A DNA stretch of 5,609 bases from Treponema sp. (GTDB lineage: Bacteria > Spirochaetota > Spirochaetia > Treponematales > Breznakiellaceae). Made by a program: the position numbers and the translations under genes. The stretch is taken from assembly GCA_009780595.1 (NCBI GenBank), contig WQZT01000114.1, positions 1-5,609 on the forward strand. Reading direction: 5' to 3'. Each line of letters begins with the position of its first letter. Positions within the stretch are counted from its first letter, which is position 1. Of the stretch, positions 5,182 to 5,609 are shown piece by piece. The notes under the pieces are model-generated. The model made no database searches and was not told the origin of the DNA. It was given only the letters and a program-made list of their open reading frames with translations.

Positions 5182-5373
5182 GCGGCGGCATCCGCAAATC
5201 TAGCAAGTATACAGGCGTATCAAGCGGGGATATTGCTTGCTAGAACATTAAGCAAAACAAAAAAGCTGCTTCTATTAATACGGGAATCGTATCAAGAAAA
5301 CATTGTATCTGCTGACAATGCAGTGATAGAACAGCCGCCCATTGTTGAAAAGATACCAGAACCAAATATTTGA
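5182..5373 (+). pseudogene. Possible 3' remnant of a coding region
   Basis: The frame from after TAG 5179-5181 to TGA 5371-5373 reads as a plausible protein tail: LASIQAYQAGILLARTLSK, a basic amphipathic helix, then an acidic Pro-rich end (EQPPIVEKIPEPNI). It has no ATG or GTG start; the only usual alternative is TTG 5233, without a Shine-Dalgarno. Sequence upstream of 5179 in the same frame does not look coding. It may be the end of a gene whose front was lost, or chance. It conflicts with the opposite-strand frame listed next, and at most one is likely real over 5240-5373. Confidence 0.25.
5199..5244. repeat. Spaced 9-bp inverted repeat
   Basis: TCTAGCAAG (5199-5207) and CTTGCTAGA (5236-5244) are exact reverse complements separated by 28 bp. 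The right arm contains the stop codon of the minus-strand frame. Possible roles are a terminator stem for that strand, an operator or an element end; there is no target duplication or transposase to support the last. Confidence 0.3.
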
Positions 5374-5609
5374 CTAACTCAAAGCGGAATGGAACAAGGC
5401 AAGGGGTACATAATCCTACGTCTATTCCTAGCTTGATAATGCTGGGATAGGGGAGGAGGGCTGTTTTTAAATCGCCATTTCGCGGGCTTGTTTCCATGAT
5501 GATGAATTTTTCAAGCCAATCATGAACAGTAATATCTTCTGCTTGGGCATGTCTTCTGAAAAGATAAGTGCACGATGCTATTTCTTTCAGGATAAGAAGG
5601 AAAATTCCA
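5240..5609 (-). CDS. Unidentified minus-strand reading frame running off the right edge
   Basis: The frame is open from the right edge (first full codon at 5608) to a TAG at 5240-5242, about 122 codons. The edge-proximal part looks like real protein (FRRHAQAEDITVHDWLEKF, then METSPRNGDLKTALL). The downstream part, rich in Cys, Phe, Leu and Val, looks less so and overlaps the competing + strand remnant. It may be the 3' end of a gene starting outside the window, perhaps frameshifted after about 5430. An internal ATG at 5497 would give 85 residues but has no convincing Shine-Dalgarno. No family recognised. Confidence 0.25.
   Translation of the reverse strand, partial: GIFLLILKEIASCTYLFRRHAQAEDITVHDWLEKFIIMETSPRNGDLKTALLPYPSIIKLGIDVGLCTPCLVPFRFELVKYLVLVSFQQWAAVLSLHCQQIQCFLDTIPVLIEAAFLFCLMF

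Larger units (their letters stand above)
4945..5239. other. Gene-free, hairpin-rich stretch after hicB
   Basis: No frame here looks coding on either strand. The stretch holds a T6 run (5034-5039) and several short palindromes listed separately: AGGC/GCCT at 5043-5053, two related hairpins at 5064-5085 and 5148-5171, and a 10-bp hairpin at 5096-5119. GGGCAACCC at 5006-5014 repeats the core of the motif at 4287-4295 upstream of hicA. No tRNA, CRISPR repeat or transposase fragment was recognised. A small structured RNA or palindromic repetitive element is possible. Confidence 0.5.

Overview
The window is bacterial chromosome with a housekeeping left half and an accessory-looking right half. Every convincing gene lies on the + strand. 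Shine-Dalgarno sequences and sigma-70-type promoters are easy to see. The source cannot be fixed from this sequence. The small exported SH3-type protein beside core metabolic genes would fit a spirochaete such as a Treponema relative, but that is a weak guess.

Left half, 1-3103: leuB (3-isopropylmalate dehydrogenase, leucine synthesis) enters from the left edge without its first dozen or so residues. Its stop codon is buried in a perfect 11-bp hairpin. After 48 bp comes an AT-rich gene for a secreted protein with a bacterial SH3-like domain. A clear promoter (TTGACA / AATAAT) then serves a class I/II aminotransferase with every key PLP-binding residue, which starts at GTG. The two enzymes are GC-rich and the SH3 gene between them is not (15/60 G+C at 1081-1140 against 45/60 at 181-240), so it looks like an insertion between core genes.

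Middle, 3104-4247: two genes I do not recognise encode mostly helical, charged proteins of about 219 and 124 residues. The first has an excellent Shine-Dalgarno followed, where ATG would be expected, by ACG. The second is preceded by three TATAAT boxes, two of them inside a tandem 10-bp repeat.

Right half, 4248-5609: a complete hicA-hicB toxin-antitoxin operon with overlapping stop and start codons (ATGA). Its promoter sits so close to the hicA ATG that the mRNA is probably leaderless. The last 665 bp hold no convincing intact gene. They contain a run of short hairpins, two of which share a core and differ by paired changes in their arms, followed by a weak + strand ORF remnant and an unidentified - strand reading frame running off the right edge.

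Functionally, leuB and the aminotransferase serve amino-acid metabolism but probably not as one transcript. hicAB is a self-contained regulatory/stability module. I see no clear new multi-gene system. The best leads are the leaderless hicA, the ACG start, the covarying hairpins and the unknown gene pair.
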